Assembly: GCF_900099825.1 (NCBI RefSeq)
Contig: NZ_LT629693.1
Location: 5,467,001-5,531,000 of the forward strand
Source of the DNA: Bradyrhizobium ottawaense
GTDB lineage: Bacteria > Pseudomonadota > Alphaproteobacteria > Rhizobiales > Xanthobacteraceae
DNA: 64,000 bases
Direction of reading: 5' to 3'
Part shown: in pieces, positions 43,579 to 52,753 of the stretch
Layout of the letters: every line of letters begins with the position of its first letter
How positions within the stretch are numbered: the first letter of the stretch is position 1
Notes under the pieces: model-generated
Told to the model about the DNA's origin: nothing
Databases searched by the model: none
What the model saw: the letters and a program-made list of their open reading frames with translations, nothing else
Position numbers and translations under genes: made by a program

Positions 43579-44880
43579 ATGGCCGCAGCGAGAGACCAGG
43601 CAGCACGCGTCGTTCGCACCGAGCCGGAAACGGCAGAGGACGAAGTTTCGCGCACCGCCGCCGCCCAGCTGGCGGATCAGCTGCGGACACACGTCGCGGA
43701 AGAAACCAAGCGCCGCCCCGCGGAGACGCCGGCGACCCCCGCAACGGAAAGCCCGGCCAAGGCCGCCGACAAACCGGCCGCCGCCGCCAAACCGGGCAAG
43801 CGCAAATTCATCATGATGGGCGTGTTCGAATTGCTGGCGCTCGCCGCGATCGGCTACGGCGTCTATTTCCTGCTCGTCGGCCGCTTCTATGTCTCGACCG
43901 ACGACGCCTATGTCCGCGCCAACAATACCACGCTCGGCGCGCGGGTGGCGGGCCATGTCGCGGCGATCCTGCCGGCCGACAATTCGATCGTTCATACCGG
44001 CGACGTGATCTTCAAGATCGACGACGGCGATTACAGGATCGCGGTGGATGCCGCGCGCACCAGGATCGCGACCCAGCAGGCCACCATCGACCGCATCGGC
44101 CGCCAGGTGACTGCGCTGGTCAGCGCGGTCGAGCAGGCCAGCGCCCAGCTCGCTTCCTCGGAAGCGGCGCTGAAGCGCGCCGGTCTCGACTACGATCGCC
44201 AGCAGGCGCTGAGCACCAAGGGATTTGCCTCGCGCGCGACCTTCGAGCAATCCGAGGCCGGCCGCGACCAGGGCGTGGCGGCGGTGAAGGCGGCGCAGGC
44301 CGCCTATGACGCGGCGCGCGACAATGTCGAAGTCACCCGGGCGCAGCAGGCGGAAGCCCAGGCCCAGTTTGCCGAACTGCAGACGTCGCTTGCCAAGGCC
44401 GAGCGCGATCTCGCCTTTACCTCGGTGCGCGCCCCGGTCGATGGCACCTTCTCCAACCGGCTCGTCAACACCGGCGATTACATCCAGGCCGGCCAGCGGC
44501 TCGCCAATGTGGTGCCGCTCAACGACGTCTTCATCGACGCCAACTACAAGGAAACCCAGCTCAAGCGCATCCGTCCCGGCCAGCCGGTGACGATCAAGGT
44601 CGATGCCTATGGCCTGCGCAAGTTCGCAGGTACCGTCGAGAGCATTTCGCCGGCGGCGGGTTCGGTGTTCACGCTGCTGCCGCCGGACAACGCGACCGGC
44701 AACTTCACCAAGATCGTGCAGCGGCTGCCGGTTCGCATTCGCGTGCCAAAGGACGTGGCGAAGCAGAACCTGCTGCGCGCGGGGATGTCGGTCTACACCA
44801 CCGTCGATACCCGCGAAGGCGCCGCCGACGCGGACAGCGACGCCGACCTCGATTTGCCGACGGCTATACATCCGCAGTAA
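43579..44880 (+). CDS. HlyD-family membrane fusion protein (EmrA-like)
   Basis: 433 residues from the ATG at 43579, selected because GGGGAGG lies 6 bases before it. N-terminal cytoplasmic Ala/Pro-rich stretch of about 75 residues, one transmembrane helix (GVFELLALAAIGYGVYFLLV), then FYVSTDDAYVRANNTTLGAR (EmrA signature), a coiled-coil hairpin and VRAPVDGTFSNRLVNTGDYI. Connects the inner-membrane transporter to an outer-membrane channel. Operon with the MFS pump 49 bases downstream. The N-terminal extension is longer than in E. coli EmrA. Confidence 0.93.
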   Translation: MAAARDQAARVVRTEPETAEDEVSRTAAAQLADQLRTHVAEETKRRPAETPATPATESPAKAADKPAAAAKPGKRKFIMMGVFELLALAAIGYGVYFLLVGRFYVSTDDAYVRANNTTLGARVAGHVAAILPADNSIVHTGDVIFKIDDGDYRIAVDAARTRIATQQATIDRIGRQVTALVSAVEQASAQLASSEAALKRAGLDYDRQQALSTKGFASRATFEQSEAGRDQGVAAVKAAQAAYDAARDNVEVTRAQQAEAQAQFAELQTSLAKAERDLAFTSVRAPVDGTFSNRLVNTGDYIQAGQRLANVVPLNDVFIDANYKETQLKRIRPGQPVTIKVDAYGLRKFAGTVESISPAAGSVFTLLPPDNATGNFTKIVQRLPVRIRVPKDVAKQNLLRAGMSVYTTVDTREGAADADSDADLDLPTAIHPQ

Positions 44881-44929
44881 TTTTCCTTGAAGCGCCGGGC
44901 GCGAGCCCGGTGCAGGTCCCGGGTAGATC

Positions 44930-46522
44930 ATGGCTGACGCCACCACCGCTCCCCCCGGCATGATGAACCCAGCGGCGCAGACCTCCGAGCGGATTCCGCC
45001 GCGGCGGCTGTTTGCGTTTCTCATCATGGTGTTCGGGATGTTCATGTCGATCCTGGACATCCAGGTCGTCTCGGCGTCGCTGTCCGAAATCCAGGCCGGT
45101 CTTTCGGCCTCCTCCAGCGAAGTGTCGTGGGTTCAGACCTCGTATCTGATCGCCGAGGTGATCGCCATACCGCTCTCCGGATTCCTGTCGCGCGCGTTCG
45201 GCACCCGCTTGCTGTTTGCGATTTCCGCTTCGGGCTTCACGATCGCGAGTTTCTTCTGTGGCTTTGCTTCGAGCATCGAGCAGATGATCCTGTGGCGCGC
45301 GATCCAGGGATTCCTCGGGGCGGGCATGATCCCGACCGTCTTCGCCTCCGCCTACACGGTGTTTCCGCGCGAGAAATTCTACATCGTCGGCCCGATCATC
45401 GGCCTGGTCGCGACGCTGGCGCCGACCATCGGTCCGACGGTCGGCGGTTACATCACCGACTTAATGTCGTGGCACTGGCTGTTCTTCATCAACATCGTCC
45501 CCGGCATCGGCATCACCATCGGCGTGCTGGCACTGGTGGATTTCGACGAGCCGAACTTCGCGCTGCTCGAGCATTTCGACTGGTGGGGCCTGTTGTTCAT
45601 GGCGGGCTTTCTCGGCTCGCTCGAATACGTGCTGGAAGAGGGCCCGCAATATGAGTGGCTGCAGGACACGTCGGTGGCGACCTGCGCGGCGGTCGGCACG
45701 ATCTCGGCAATCGCCTTCTTCTGGCGCGTGCTGACCGCGAAAGAGCCGATCGTCGATATCAGAACCTTCAGCGATCGAAATTTCGGCATCGGCTGCCTGA
45801 TCTCGTTCTGCATCGGCATCGGACTCTACGGCCTGACCTACATGTATCCGCGCTATCTCGCCGAGGTGCGCGGCTACAGCGCGCTGATGATCGGCGAGAC
45901 CATGTTCGTCTCGGGCATCACCATGTTCTTCACCGCGCCGATCGTCGGACGGCTGATGCTGAAGGTCGACCTGCGCTACATCATCGCGATCGGCCTGTGC
46001 ATCTTCGCGCTCGGTTCCTACCAGATGACCTGGATCACCCGCGATTATGATTTCTACGAATTGCTGGTGCCGCAGATCCTGCGCGGCATCGGCATGATGT
46101 TCGCGATGGTGCCGACCAATACCATCGCGCTCGGGACGCTGGCGCCGGAGCGGGTGAAGAACGCCTCGGGCCTGTTCAACCTGACGCGCAACCTCGGCGG
46201 CGCGGTCGGGCTGGCTGTCATCAACCAGGTGCTGAACCAACGCACCGATCTGCATATCGTGCGGCTGCAGGAGCGCGTGAACTGGGGCAATGCCACCGCG
46301 ACCGAAACCCTCAACATGTTCACCCAGCGCCTGCAGGGCATGGGCGATGCCGCGCTGATGGCGATGAAACAGTTATCGCAGATCGTGCACCGGCAGGCGG
46401 TGGTGATGGGCTACGGCGACGCCTTCTTCATGCTGACCATTTTCTATTTCAGCCTCAGCCTCCTGGTCATGCTGCTGGATAAACCCGCGGCTTCGGCGGC
46501 AGGCGGTGAGGCTGCGCACTAG
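44930..46522 (+). CDS. MFS efflux pump, DHA2 (EmrB/QacA) family
   Basis: 530 residues, 14 transmembrane helices as in DHA2. Motif in helix 1 is LDIQVVSASLSEIQ (family motif D1). WRAIQGFLGAGMIPTVFASA and GPTVGGYITD are the helix 4-5 antiporter motifs. Works with the HlyD-like protein to export toxic compounds using the proton gradient. Regulated, by context, by the divergent TetR protein. Possible substrates include aromatic or plant compounds; none can be read from the sequence. Confidence 0.94.
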   Translation: MADATTAPPGMMNPAAQTSERIPPRRLFAFLIMVFGMFMSILDIQVVSASLSEIQAGLSASSSEVSWVQTSYLIAEVIAIPLSGFLSRAFGTRLLFAISASGFTIASFFCGFASSIEQMILWRAIQGFLGAGMIPTVFASAYTVFPREKFYIVGPIIGLVATLAPTIGPTVGGYITDLMSWHWLFFINIVPGIGITIGVLALVDFDEPNFALLEHFDWWGLLFMAGFLGSLEYVLEEGPQYEWLQDTSVATCAAVGTISAIAFFWRVLTAKEPIVDIRTFSDRNFGIGCLISFCIGIGLYGLTYMYPRYLAEVRGYSALMIGETMFVSGITMFFTAPIVGRLMLKVDLRYIIAIGLCIFALGSYQMTWITRDYDFYELLVPQILRGIGMMFAMVPTNTIALGTLAPERVKNASGLFNLTRNLGGAVGLAVINQVLNQRTDLHIVRLQERVNWGNATATETLNMFTQRLQGMGDAALMAMKQLSQIVHRQAVVMGYGDAFFMLTIFYFSLSLLVMLLDKPAASAAGGEAAH

Positions 46523-46638
46523 GCGCGCCGCCGGTAACCGCAATCGTTTGCGGATGTTGCCGGCAAGGTACAGCCTCTGGTCGTGCCATCGCTTATATTG
46601 TCCATGGCTTAGCGCGACCGGCGCCATGGAGCATTGAG

Positions 46639-47454
46639 ATGAACAAGCTCGTTCTTGCTGTTTCTGCCCTGGCCGTCAGCGCCGTAAGCGCTTCTGCCGC
46701 GGATCTCGCCGCGCGTCCCTATACCAAGGCGCCGCCGCTCGTGGTCGTCGCCGCCTATGACTGGAGCGGCTTCTATATCGGCGCCAATGGCGGCGGAGCG
46801 TGGAGCCGCAAGTGCTGGGACATCAATCCGTTCACCATCAACACGTTCTTCGTCCCGCCCACTAACGTGAGTGGCTCCGAAGGTTGCCATACCGCAAGCG
46901 GCGCGACCGCCGGCGGCCAGATCGGCTATCGCTGGCAGAGCGCTTCCTGGGTGTTCGGCGTCGAAGCCCAGGGCAACTGGGCTGATTTGCGCGGCTCGAA
47001 CCTTTCCCAGAACGTATTCTTTGCCGGCACCGGGATTGCCAATCGCAGCCGGATCGATGCGATCGGTTTGTTCACCGGACAGGTTGGATATTCCTGGAAC
47101 AACGTCCTGCTTTACGTGAAGGGCGGCGCTGCCGTCGCACATGACAAATACGACAGCTTCCTGACCACGGCCTTCGGCGGCCAGCTTCCCGGCTTTGTCG
47201 CGAGCCGTGGCGATGAGACGCGCTGGGGCGGGGTGGTTGGGGTCGGCGGCGAATATGCGTTTACGCAAAACTGGTCGCTTGCGCTCGAATACGATCATCT
47301 GTTCATGGGATCTCGCGATGTCGCGATGGTCTATGATCCCGCGCTGTTCGTGCCGGCGCTGGTGAACCACAGCGACCGTATCCGTCAGGACATCGACATG
47401 GTCACGCTGCGCCTCAACTACCGCTTCGGCGGCCCGGTCATCGCCAAGTACTGA
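46639..47454 (+). CDS. Outer-membrane beta-barrel protein (Omp25/Omp31-like)
   Basis: 271 residues. Signal peptide MNKLVLAVSALAVSAVSASA, then alternating strands with start YDWSGFYIGANGGGAWSRK, typical of the Omp25/RopB family, and C-terminal strand VTLRLNYRFGGPVIAKY with the final aromatic residue shifted. Paired cysteines (KCWD, GCHT) suggest one disulfide in a loop. Rhizobial genomes have many such barrels and they affect surface and symbiosis traits. Separate from the pump operon by 116 bases. Confidence 0.92.
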   Translation: MNKLVLAVSALAVSAVSASAADLAARPYTKAPPLVVVAAYDWSGFYIGANGGGAWSRKCWDINPFTINTFFVPPTNVSGSEGCHTASGATAGGQIGYRWQSASWVFGVEAQGNWADLRGSNLSQNVFFAGTGIANRSRIDAIGLFTGQVGYSWNNVLLYVKGGAAVAHDKYDSFLTTAFGGQLPGFVASRGDETRWGGVVGVGGEYAFTQNWSLALEYDHLFMGSRDVAMVYDPALFVPALVNHSDRIRQDIDMVTLRLNYRFGGPVIAKY

Positions 47455-47546
47455 CTGAGCCAAGGATTGACTGATCCAAGGATTGACGAAGGCCACGGGC
47501 GTTTGTTGAAGGTGGCGTGAACGGATGCGCTCACGCGCTTGTCATA

Positions 47547-47575
47547 TTGCAAATTGCGCCTGATGCATTTATAAG
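47547..47575 (+). promoter_or_regulatory. Sigma-70 promoter ahead of a short ORF
   Basis: TTGCAA (47547-47552), 17-base spacer, TATAAG (47570-47575). This is the best matched promoter of the region. Predicted start about 47582, giving a short leader with GGGGAG before the ATG at 47609. Confidence 0.7.
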
Positions 47576-47608
47576 CAGCGCATTGTCACTCGAACCGGGG
47601 AGATTTGC

Positions 47609-47680
47609 ATGATTTCGTCTTATTCGCAGACCGCCCGTCCGCGTTCGGTATTTATGCTGGACGCCTGTCTCGCCCTTTGA
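47609..47680 (+). CDS. Candidate leader peptide or small protein (23 residues)
   Basis: ATG at 47609 with GGGGAG 6 bases before it, 23 codons beginning MISSYSQTARPRSVFMLDAC, stop TGA at 47678. The stop lies within a small hairpin, CGCCCT-TTG-AGGGCG (47671-47685). Upstream there is a strong promoter at proper distance. No family is recognised. It may be a regulatory leader for the ABC transporter at 47855 or an independent small protein. Confidence 0.5.
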   Translation: MISSYSQTARPRSVFMLDACLAL

Positions 47681-47773
47681 GGGCGCACTCCGCCGGCATC
47701 GATCGGACCGCCTGATTTCCTGATCTCGGGTTGCCGATCTCCAAAGTTTCCCAACGAGTTACCTGTTAATTTA

Positions 47774-47811
47774 ACGACGCTTCGTATCGGCTTGATGCCG
47801 TGTTGCGTCGT
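47774..47811 (+). other. Nested hairpin in the leader of the ABC transporter
   Basis: ACGACGC (47774-47780) with GCGTCGT (47805-47811), enclosing CGGC-TTGAT-GCCG. It lies 43 bases upstream of the transporter ATG. No T-tract, so it is not a standard terminator. Confidence 0.5.
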
Positions 47812-47854
47812 CCAGATGGAGCCGGCATGCGTGTGGGCGTAGCCGGATGACGCC

Positions 47855-49657
47855 ATGACCACTCAACTCAACAAACGTCCCGCGGCGATCCGCGTGGTGA
47901 TCCCGTTCGTGTTCCGACACTGGCTCGAACAGCCCGGCCGCGCCGCCATCGTCGCCGGCGGCTTCCTCGGCGCAACGGCGGCTGACCTGTTCATGCCGGT
48001 ATTCTCGGGGAAACTGGTCGACGCGCTCACGTTGGGAGCGTCCGACCCGGCGGCGCGCCAGGCCGCGTTCGCGGCCTTTGGCGGAATCGTGGCGCTGGGC
48101 CTGTTGTCGATGATCCTGCGCCTCACCGGTCTGCAGGCGATCGTGCCGTTCACGCTGAAGCTGATGTCCGACATCGCGCGCGACGCCTTCGTGCGGGTGC
48201 AGCGCTTTTCGACCGACTGGCACGCCAACAGCTTCGCCGGATCGACCGTGCGCAAGATCACGCGCGGCATGTGGGCGCTCGACCTGCTCAACGACACCAT
48301 CCTGATGGCGCTGGCGCCGTCGCTACTGGTGCTGCTGGGCTCGATGATCCTGCTCGGGCTGCACTGGCCGGTGCTCGGTGCTGTGATCGCGGCGGGCACG
48401 CTGGTCTATGTGTCGATGACGATTGCGTTTTCGATGAACTACATCGCGCCGGCGGCGCGGATCTCCAATGCCTGGGACACCAAGGTCGGCGGCACGCTGG
48501 CCGATGCCTTGAGCTGCAACGCGGTGGTGAAATCCTTTGGCGCCGAAGCGCGCGAGGACGCGCGGCTGGAGGGCGTCATCGGCCGATGGCGCACGCGGGT
48601 GCGGCGGACCTGGCTGCGTTACAACTACACCTCGACGGCGCAGCTCGCCGTGCTGCTGTGCTTTCGCGGCTCGGTGATCGGCGGCGCGATCCTGCTGTGG
48701 ATTGCAGGCCGCGCTTCGCCGGGCGACGTCACCTATGTGCTGACCAGCTACTACATCATCCACGCGTACTTGCGTGACGTCGGCATGCACATCAACAACC
48801 TGCAGCGCTCGGTCAACGACATGGAGGAACTGGTTGCGATCCATGGCGAGCCGGTCGGCATTGCCGATGCGCCCGCAGCAAAGCCGATCGATATCCAGGG
48901 TGGCCGTATCGTGTTCGATGCCGTGACGTTTCACTACGGCGGTCATCGCACGCCGCTGTATGACCGCCTGTCGGTGGACATCCGCGCCGGCGAACGGGTC
49001 GGCCTGGTCGGCCGCTCCGGCTCCGGCAAGACCACGTTCGTCAAGCTGGTGCAGCGGCTTTACGATATCGGCGGCGGCAAGATCCTGATCGACGGTCAGG
49101 ACATCGCGCTGGCGACGCAGCAGTCGCTGCGCAGCCAGATCGCGATCGTGCAGCAGGAGCCGATCCTGTTTCACCGGACGCTGGCCGAGAACATCGCCTA
49201 TGGCAGGCCGGGCGCCTCGATGGCGGCGATCGAGCAGGCCGCGCGGCTGGCGAATGCGCATGACTTCATCCTGCGGCTGCCGAAGGGTTACGGCACGCTG
49301 GTCGGCGAACGCGGCGTCAAGCTGTCGGGCGGCGAGCGGCAGCGCGTCGCCCTGGCGCGGGCGTTTCTCGCCGATGCGCCGGTCTTGATCCTCGACGAGG
49401 CGACGTCGAGCCTCGACTCGGAATCGGAGGGGCTGATCCAGCAGGCGATGGAACGGCTGATGAAGGGCCGCACCTCGATCGTGATCGCGCACCGGCTGTC
49501 GACGGTACGCAGCCTCGACCGGATTCTGGTGTTCGATCGCGGCGAAATCGTCGAGCAGGGCACGCACGCCGTGCTGAAGGCACGCCCCGGTGGAATCTAT
49601 CGCGGGCTGTTCGAGCGGCAGGCGACGGAATTCGGCCGCATTACGGCGGCTGAATGA
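47855..49657 (+). CDS. ABC exporter, half-size (membrane and ATPase domains fused)
   Basis: 600 residues. Six predicted membrane helices within residues 22-310 (type I ABC exporter), then the ATPase with Walker A GRSGSGKT (386-393), Q-loop VQQEP, signature LSGGERQRVAL, Walker B VLILDEATSSLDS and the H-loop IAHRLST. Acts as a homodimer or paired with another half-transporter. Substrate unknown, in relatives lipids, peptides or drugs. The start has only a weak ribosome site, but a promoter, short ORF and hairpins sit in front of it. Confidence 0.93.
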   Translation: MTTQLNKRPAAIRVVIPFVFRHWLEQPGRAAIVAGGFLGATAADLFMPVFSGKLVDALTLGASDPAARQAAFAAFGGIVALGLLSMILRLTGLQAIVPFTLKLMSDIARDAFVRVQRFSTDWHANSFAGSTVRKITRGMWALDLLNDTILMALAPSLLVLLGSMILLGLHWPVLGAVIAAGTLVYVSMTIAFSMNYIAPAARISNAWDTKVGGTLADALSCNAVVKSFGAEAREDARLEGVIGRWRTRVRRTWLRYNYTSTAQLAVLLCFRGSVIGGAILLWIAGRASPGDVTYVLTSYYIIHAYLRDVGMHINNLQRSVNDMEELVAIHGEPVGIADAPAAKPIDIQGGRIVFDAVTFHYGGHRTPLYDRLSVDIRAGERVGLVGRSGSGKTTFVKLVQRLYDIGGGKILIDGQDIALATQQSLRSQIAIVQQEPILFHRTLAENIAYGRPGASMAAIEQAARLANAHDFILRLPKGYGTLVGERGVKLSGGERQRVALARAFLADAPVLILDEATSSLDSESEGLIQQAMERLMKGRTSIVIAHRLSTVRSLDRILVFDRGEIVEQGTHAVLKARPGGIYRGLFERQATEFGRITAAE

Positions 49658-49682
49658 GGGCGCATTCTTGCTAACGGGTTCC

Positions 49683-49706
49683 ATGCCGGAATATATTTTC
49701 CGGCAT
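49683..49706 (+). other. Perfect short hairpin between ABC exporter and next gene
   Basis: ATGCCGGAA-TATATT-TTCCGGCAT, 9-base perfect stem, 6-base loop, 25 bases after the stop of the transporter and 17 before the next ATG. No T-tract. Confidence 0.55.
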
Positions 49707-49722
49707 CGAAGGGGCTTACGCG

Positions 49723-50124
49723 ATGCGCTGGTTCCAGAAAGATCGGCCGCCGGACGTCTGGGAATTTGCCACCGATCAGCCGCTTGGCGATATCGGCGCG
49801 GCCCAGAAGATTCGCGAAATTTGTGCGTCCGCAGGCGCCATCGCCGAGCGAATGACTGTCCTGAACGGGCGAAAGGCCGAAAGCCAGAAGGCTTCCGAGG
49901 CCGAGCGTTATCAGGCTGCCGTCAAGCGTGCGCTCGAACTGGCGAAACAGATTTCCGACGACGCGATGCGCGATATTTCGGTGAGCCAGATCATCAGCCT
50001 GTCGGTGAAGGCCGGGCATATGAAGACGGCAAGGGTGCTGCTGCGCGCCATCCGATCGGACAAGACACAAGCCGAATTGATGGCCGTTCATCCGGCACTG
50101 ATCGATCAGGACGCCGCGAGCTGA
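49723..50124 (+). CDS. Conserved hypothetical helical protein
   Basis: 133 residues, mostly helical and charged, with ASEAERYQAAVKRALELAKQ in the middle and a hydrophobic-charged C-terminal helix pair. No signal peptide and no recognised domain. Its 3' end overlaps the end of the EamA gene on the other strand by 19 bases. Function cannot be inferred. Confidence 0.65.
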   Translation: MRWFQKDRPPDVWEFATDQPLGDIGAAQKIREICASAGAIAERMTVLNGRKAESQKASEAERYQAAVKRALELAKQISDDAMRDISVSQIISLSVKAGHMKTARVLLRAIRSDKTQAELMAVHPALIDQDAAS

Positions 50125-51041
50125 GGCGGCTCCAGCTCCTGTTTCGGTAGCGGGGGCGATACCCGTGCGCGGGTGCGGGTCGAGATCGCCACCGTTGCGA
50201 CCACGGCTGACGCGAACAGCAGGATCTGCGGCGTGATGGTCTCGCCGGCGAAGAACGACGCCAGCGCAAAGGTGATGAAGGGCTGCAGCAACTGGATCTG
50301 CGACACCCGCGCAATGCCGCCCATCGCCATGCCGGCGTTCCACGCGAAGAAGCCGATCCATTGCGAGAACAGCGCGACATAGAGCAGCGCCAGCCACGGC
50401 TTTAGCGCGATCTGGGTGATATCCGCGGGCATGGTCAGCATGGCAGCGGGAATCGAGACCGGCAGCGCGATCACCAGCACCCAGCTGATGACTTCCCAGC
50501 CCGGCATCTGCGCGGTCAGCCGTCCCGAGAAGGCATAACCGACCGCGGAGACGGCCACGGCCGCAAACAGCAGCACGTCGCCGGACGACAGCGCGCCGCC
50601 GCCCTGACGCAGCGCAAATGCGATCACCAGCGCGGCGCCGGCGACGGATGCGATCCAGAACAGGGGCCGCGGTCGCTCATGGGTAATGGCGACGGCGACC
50701 AGTGCGGTCGCGATCGGCAAAATTCCCAGAACCACACCGCCATGCGAGGCGTCGACGGTTTGCACGGCCAGCGCCATCAGGAACGGAAACAGGATGGCGA
50801 CGCACAGCATCGCGATCAGGATTTGCGGCCAAAGCGCGCGCGGCGGCAGCGGGCGGCGCAGCGCGATCAGTAGCGCCAGCGAGCACAGGCCGGCGATCGC
50901 GGTGCGCAGCGAAGTCAGTGCAATCGGATCAATCGCCGATACCGCGATCCGCGTCGCCGGCAAGGTGCCGCCGAAGATCGCCATGCCGACAAAACCCAGC
51001 AGCAGACCGAGACGTTCGCGTGAAGACGGAGTGGCGCTCAT
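50106..51041 (-). CDS. EamA/DMT-family transporter
   Basis: 311 residues, ten membrane helices arranged as two EamA repeats (first repeat LGLLLGFVGMAIFGGTLPAT to LVAVAITHERP, second VLLFAAVAVSAVGYAFSGRL to ISTRTRAR). Transports amino acids or small metabolites. Start at 51041 (MSATPSSRERL). The 3' end overlaps the neighbouring gene. Confidence 0.9.
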   Translation of the reverse strand: MSATPSSRERLGLLLGFVGMAIFGGTLPATRIAVSAIDPIALTSLRTAIAGLCSLALLIALRRPLPPRALWPQILIAMLCVAILFPFLMALAVQTVDASHGGVVLGILPIATALVAVAITHERPRPLFWIASVAGAALVIAFALRQGGGALSSGDVLLFAAVAVSAVGYAFSGRLTAQMPGWEVISWVLVIALPVSIPAAMLTMPADITQIALKPWLALLYVALFSQWIGFFAWNAGMAMGGIARVSQIQLLQPFITFALASFFAGETITPQILLFASAVVATVAISTRTRARVSPPLPKQELEPPQLAAS

Positions 51042-51113
51042 GGCGCGACTGGGTAGCGGCTTTGCCGATCAGCGTACAGCAATCTACTCGGTGCACATGG
51101 CGGCCATGCGCCG

Positions 51114-51857
51114 CTAGCTCGGAGCAATACTGCTCCACACCATGCCGATGCCGGAGATGAACAGCAGGCCCAGCACGAGGTCGTAAAAATTCCGGTCGCT
51201 GAGGGCCCGATAGGTGCGCGCGCCGAGCCATGCGCCGAGAAACGTCCCCGGCAACGCCAGCAGCGCGAGCCAGAACACCTCGCCGGCCACGAAACCGCTG
51301 GCGATCTGCAGGCACAGCGCGGCGCCGAGCACGATGCCGTTGAAGATCTGGAAAACGCCGCGCCGCTGATCCTTGCTCCAGCCGCGCACGCTCGCCCACA
51401 GGATCGGAAGCGGGCCGGACAGGCCGGCCAATCCGCCGAGAATGCCGCCGGCAAATCCGACCGCGCCGTCCGCCGCCCGTCCGCCGAAACTCAACTTCAG
51501 ATTCGAGCGGATGAAATACAGCGCGGCCGGAAACACCAACAGCATCACGCCAACGCTCAGCTTGAAGATTTGCGGATCGGCGCGTGCGACCAGCAACGCC
51601 CCGACCGGCATGCCCAGCAGTCCACCGGCCACGAACGGCCAGGCCAGCCGGAAGTCGAGCAGCTTCCACATCGCCGGCAATGTCCAGAGCTGCGCGCCGA
51701 CCGAGCAGATCAGGACCAGCGGCACTGCGGCGCTGGCCGGCACCACGTAAAGCCATATCCCCAGCGCCATCAGCGCGGTGCCAAAGCCGGTGAGCCCCGA
51801 AACGAAACCGCCGGCAAGCGCGCCGGAAAGCAGGATTGCACAGGTGGCGACGTTCAA
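51114..51857 (-). CDS. TauE/SafE-family sulfite/organic anion exporter
   Basis: 247 residues, 7-8 membrane helices. LSGALAGGFVSGLTGFGTAL is the family's first Gly-rich helix, and GFAGGILGGLAGLSGPLPIL is the second one. Starts at a TTG at 51857 with GGAG 11 bases earlier; no other in-frame start codon is convincing. TauE/SafE proteins export sulfite, sulfoacetate or related anions. Confidence 0.85.
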   Translation of the reverse strand: MNVATCAILLSGALAGGFVSGLTGFGTALMALGIWLYVVPASAAVPLVLICSVGAQLWTLPAMWKLLDFRLAWPFVAGGLLGMPVGALLVARADPQIFKLSVGVMLLVFPAALYFIRSNLKLSFGGRAADGAVGFAGGILGGLAGLSGPLPILWASVRGWSKDQRRGVFQIFNGIVLGAALCLQIASGFVAGEVFWLALLALPGTFLGAWLGARTYRALSDRNFYDLVLGLLFISGIGMVWSSIAPS

Positions 51858-51870
51858 ATTTTTCTTGCTC

Positions 51871-51946
51871 CGTCATTCCGGGATGGTGCGCTAGCACCAG
51901 ACCCGGAATCTCGAGATTCCGGGTTCGCTTCGCGCCCCGGAATGAC
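51871..51946. repeat. Palindromic repeat (CGTCATTCCGGG type)
   Basis: CGTCATTCCGGG left arm, CCCGGAATGACA right arm, with inner GGAATCTCGAGATTCC. Shorter relative of the element at 27926. The stretch 51947-52036 has no other feature. Confidence 0.85.
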
Positions 51947-52036
51947 AATTGTTGGTGGGTGCGAACGTTTACACGACGTAACCGTCCGGTACACTCGCAA
52001 TTGAAGCCTTCAACAATAACCATGGGAAACGGCCCG

Positions 52037-52753
52037 ATGAATTCCACCTCTCCGAAAACCTTTCTGGTCTGTCACGGCGCATGGTCCGCGGGCTGGGCCT
52101 GGAAGAAGATGCATCCGCTGATGCAGGCCGCGGGCCACCGGCTGGTGACGCCGAGCTACACGGGGTTGGGCGAGCGGGCGCATCTGGCCCATCCGGGGCT
52201 CGATCTCGAATCCCACATTCAGGACATGCTGAACGTGATCCAGTACGAGGATCTGCGCGACATCGTGCTGGTCGGCCACAGCTATGGCGGCATGGTCGCG
52301 ACCGGCGTCGCCGACCGCGCGCGCGACAAGGTCGCGCAGTTGATTTACGTCGATGCCTTCGTGCCCGGGGATGGACAGTCGCTGTTCGATCTCAATGAAT
52401 CCGGGCGGGCGCCGTTGCAGAAGACGGCGAAGGAGGGCGATGGCTGGCGTGTGCCGCCGATGCAGACGCCGCCGGATACGTCAGCCGCCGACGTCGAATG
52501 GCTGGCGGCGCGCCGCGTCCAGATGCCGATCAAATGTTTCGAGACCGGGCTGAAGCTGCAGGGCGGCGCGCTGACCTTGCCGCGAAGCTACATCTACGCC
52601 ACCCGGATCACGCCGGCCGATACGTTTGGGCCGTTCGCGCGCATGACCCGGAGCGATCCGGCCTGGCGCTATTTTGAAATCGACGCCAGCCATTCGCCGA
52701 ACGTCACCGCGCCGGAAGCGCTGATGGCGCTGCTGGAGACGATTACGAGGTGA
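52037..52753 (+). CDS. Alpha/beta hydrolase
   Basis: 238 residues from the ATG at 52037 (52022 is an alternative). Oxyanion-hole HGAWSAGWAWKK, nucleophile Ser82 in GHSYGG, acid residue near VDAFVPGD, and catalytic His219 in DASHSPN. Similar to plant-type methylesterase/salicylate esterase fold enzymes, in bacteria often of unknown substrate. Its 3' end overlaps the receiver gene on the other strand by 11 bases. Confidence 0.9.
   Translation: MNSTSPKTFLVCHGAWSAGWAWKKMHPLMQAAGHRLVTPSYTGLGERAHLAHPGLDLESHIQDMLNVIQYEDLRDIVLVGHSYGGMVATGVADRARDKVAQLIYVDAFVPGDGQSLFDLNESGRAPLQKTAKEGDGWRVPPMQTPPDTSAADVEWLAARRVQMPIKCFETGLKLQGGALTLPRSYIYATRITPADTFGPFARMTRSDPAWRYFEIDASHSPNVTAPEALMALLETITR

Noticed and set aside
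46609..47496. Long minus-strand frame over the outer-membrane protein gene
   Set aside because: The plus-strand frame has a signal peptide and beta-barrel ends; the minus frame is a shadow.
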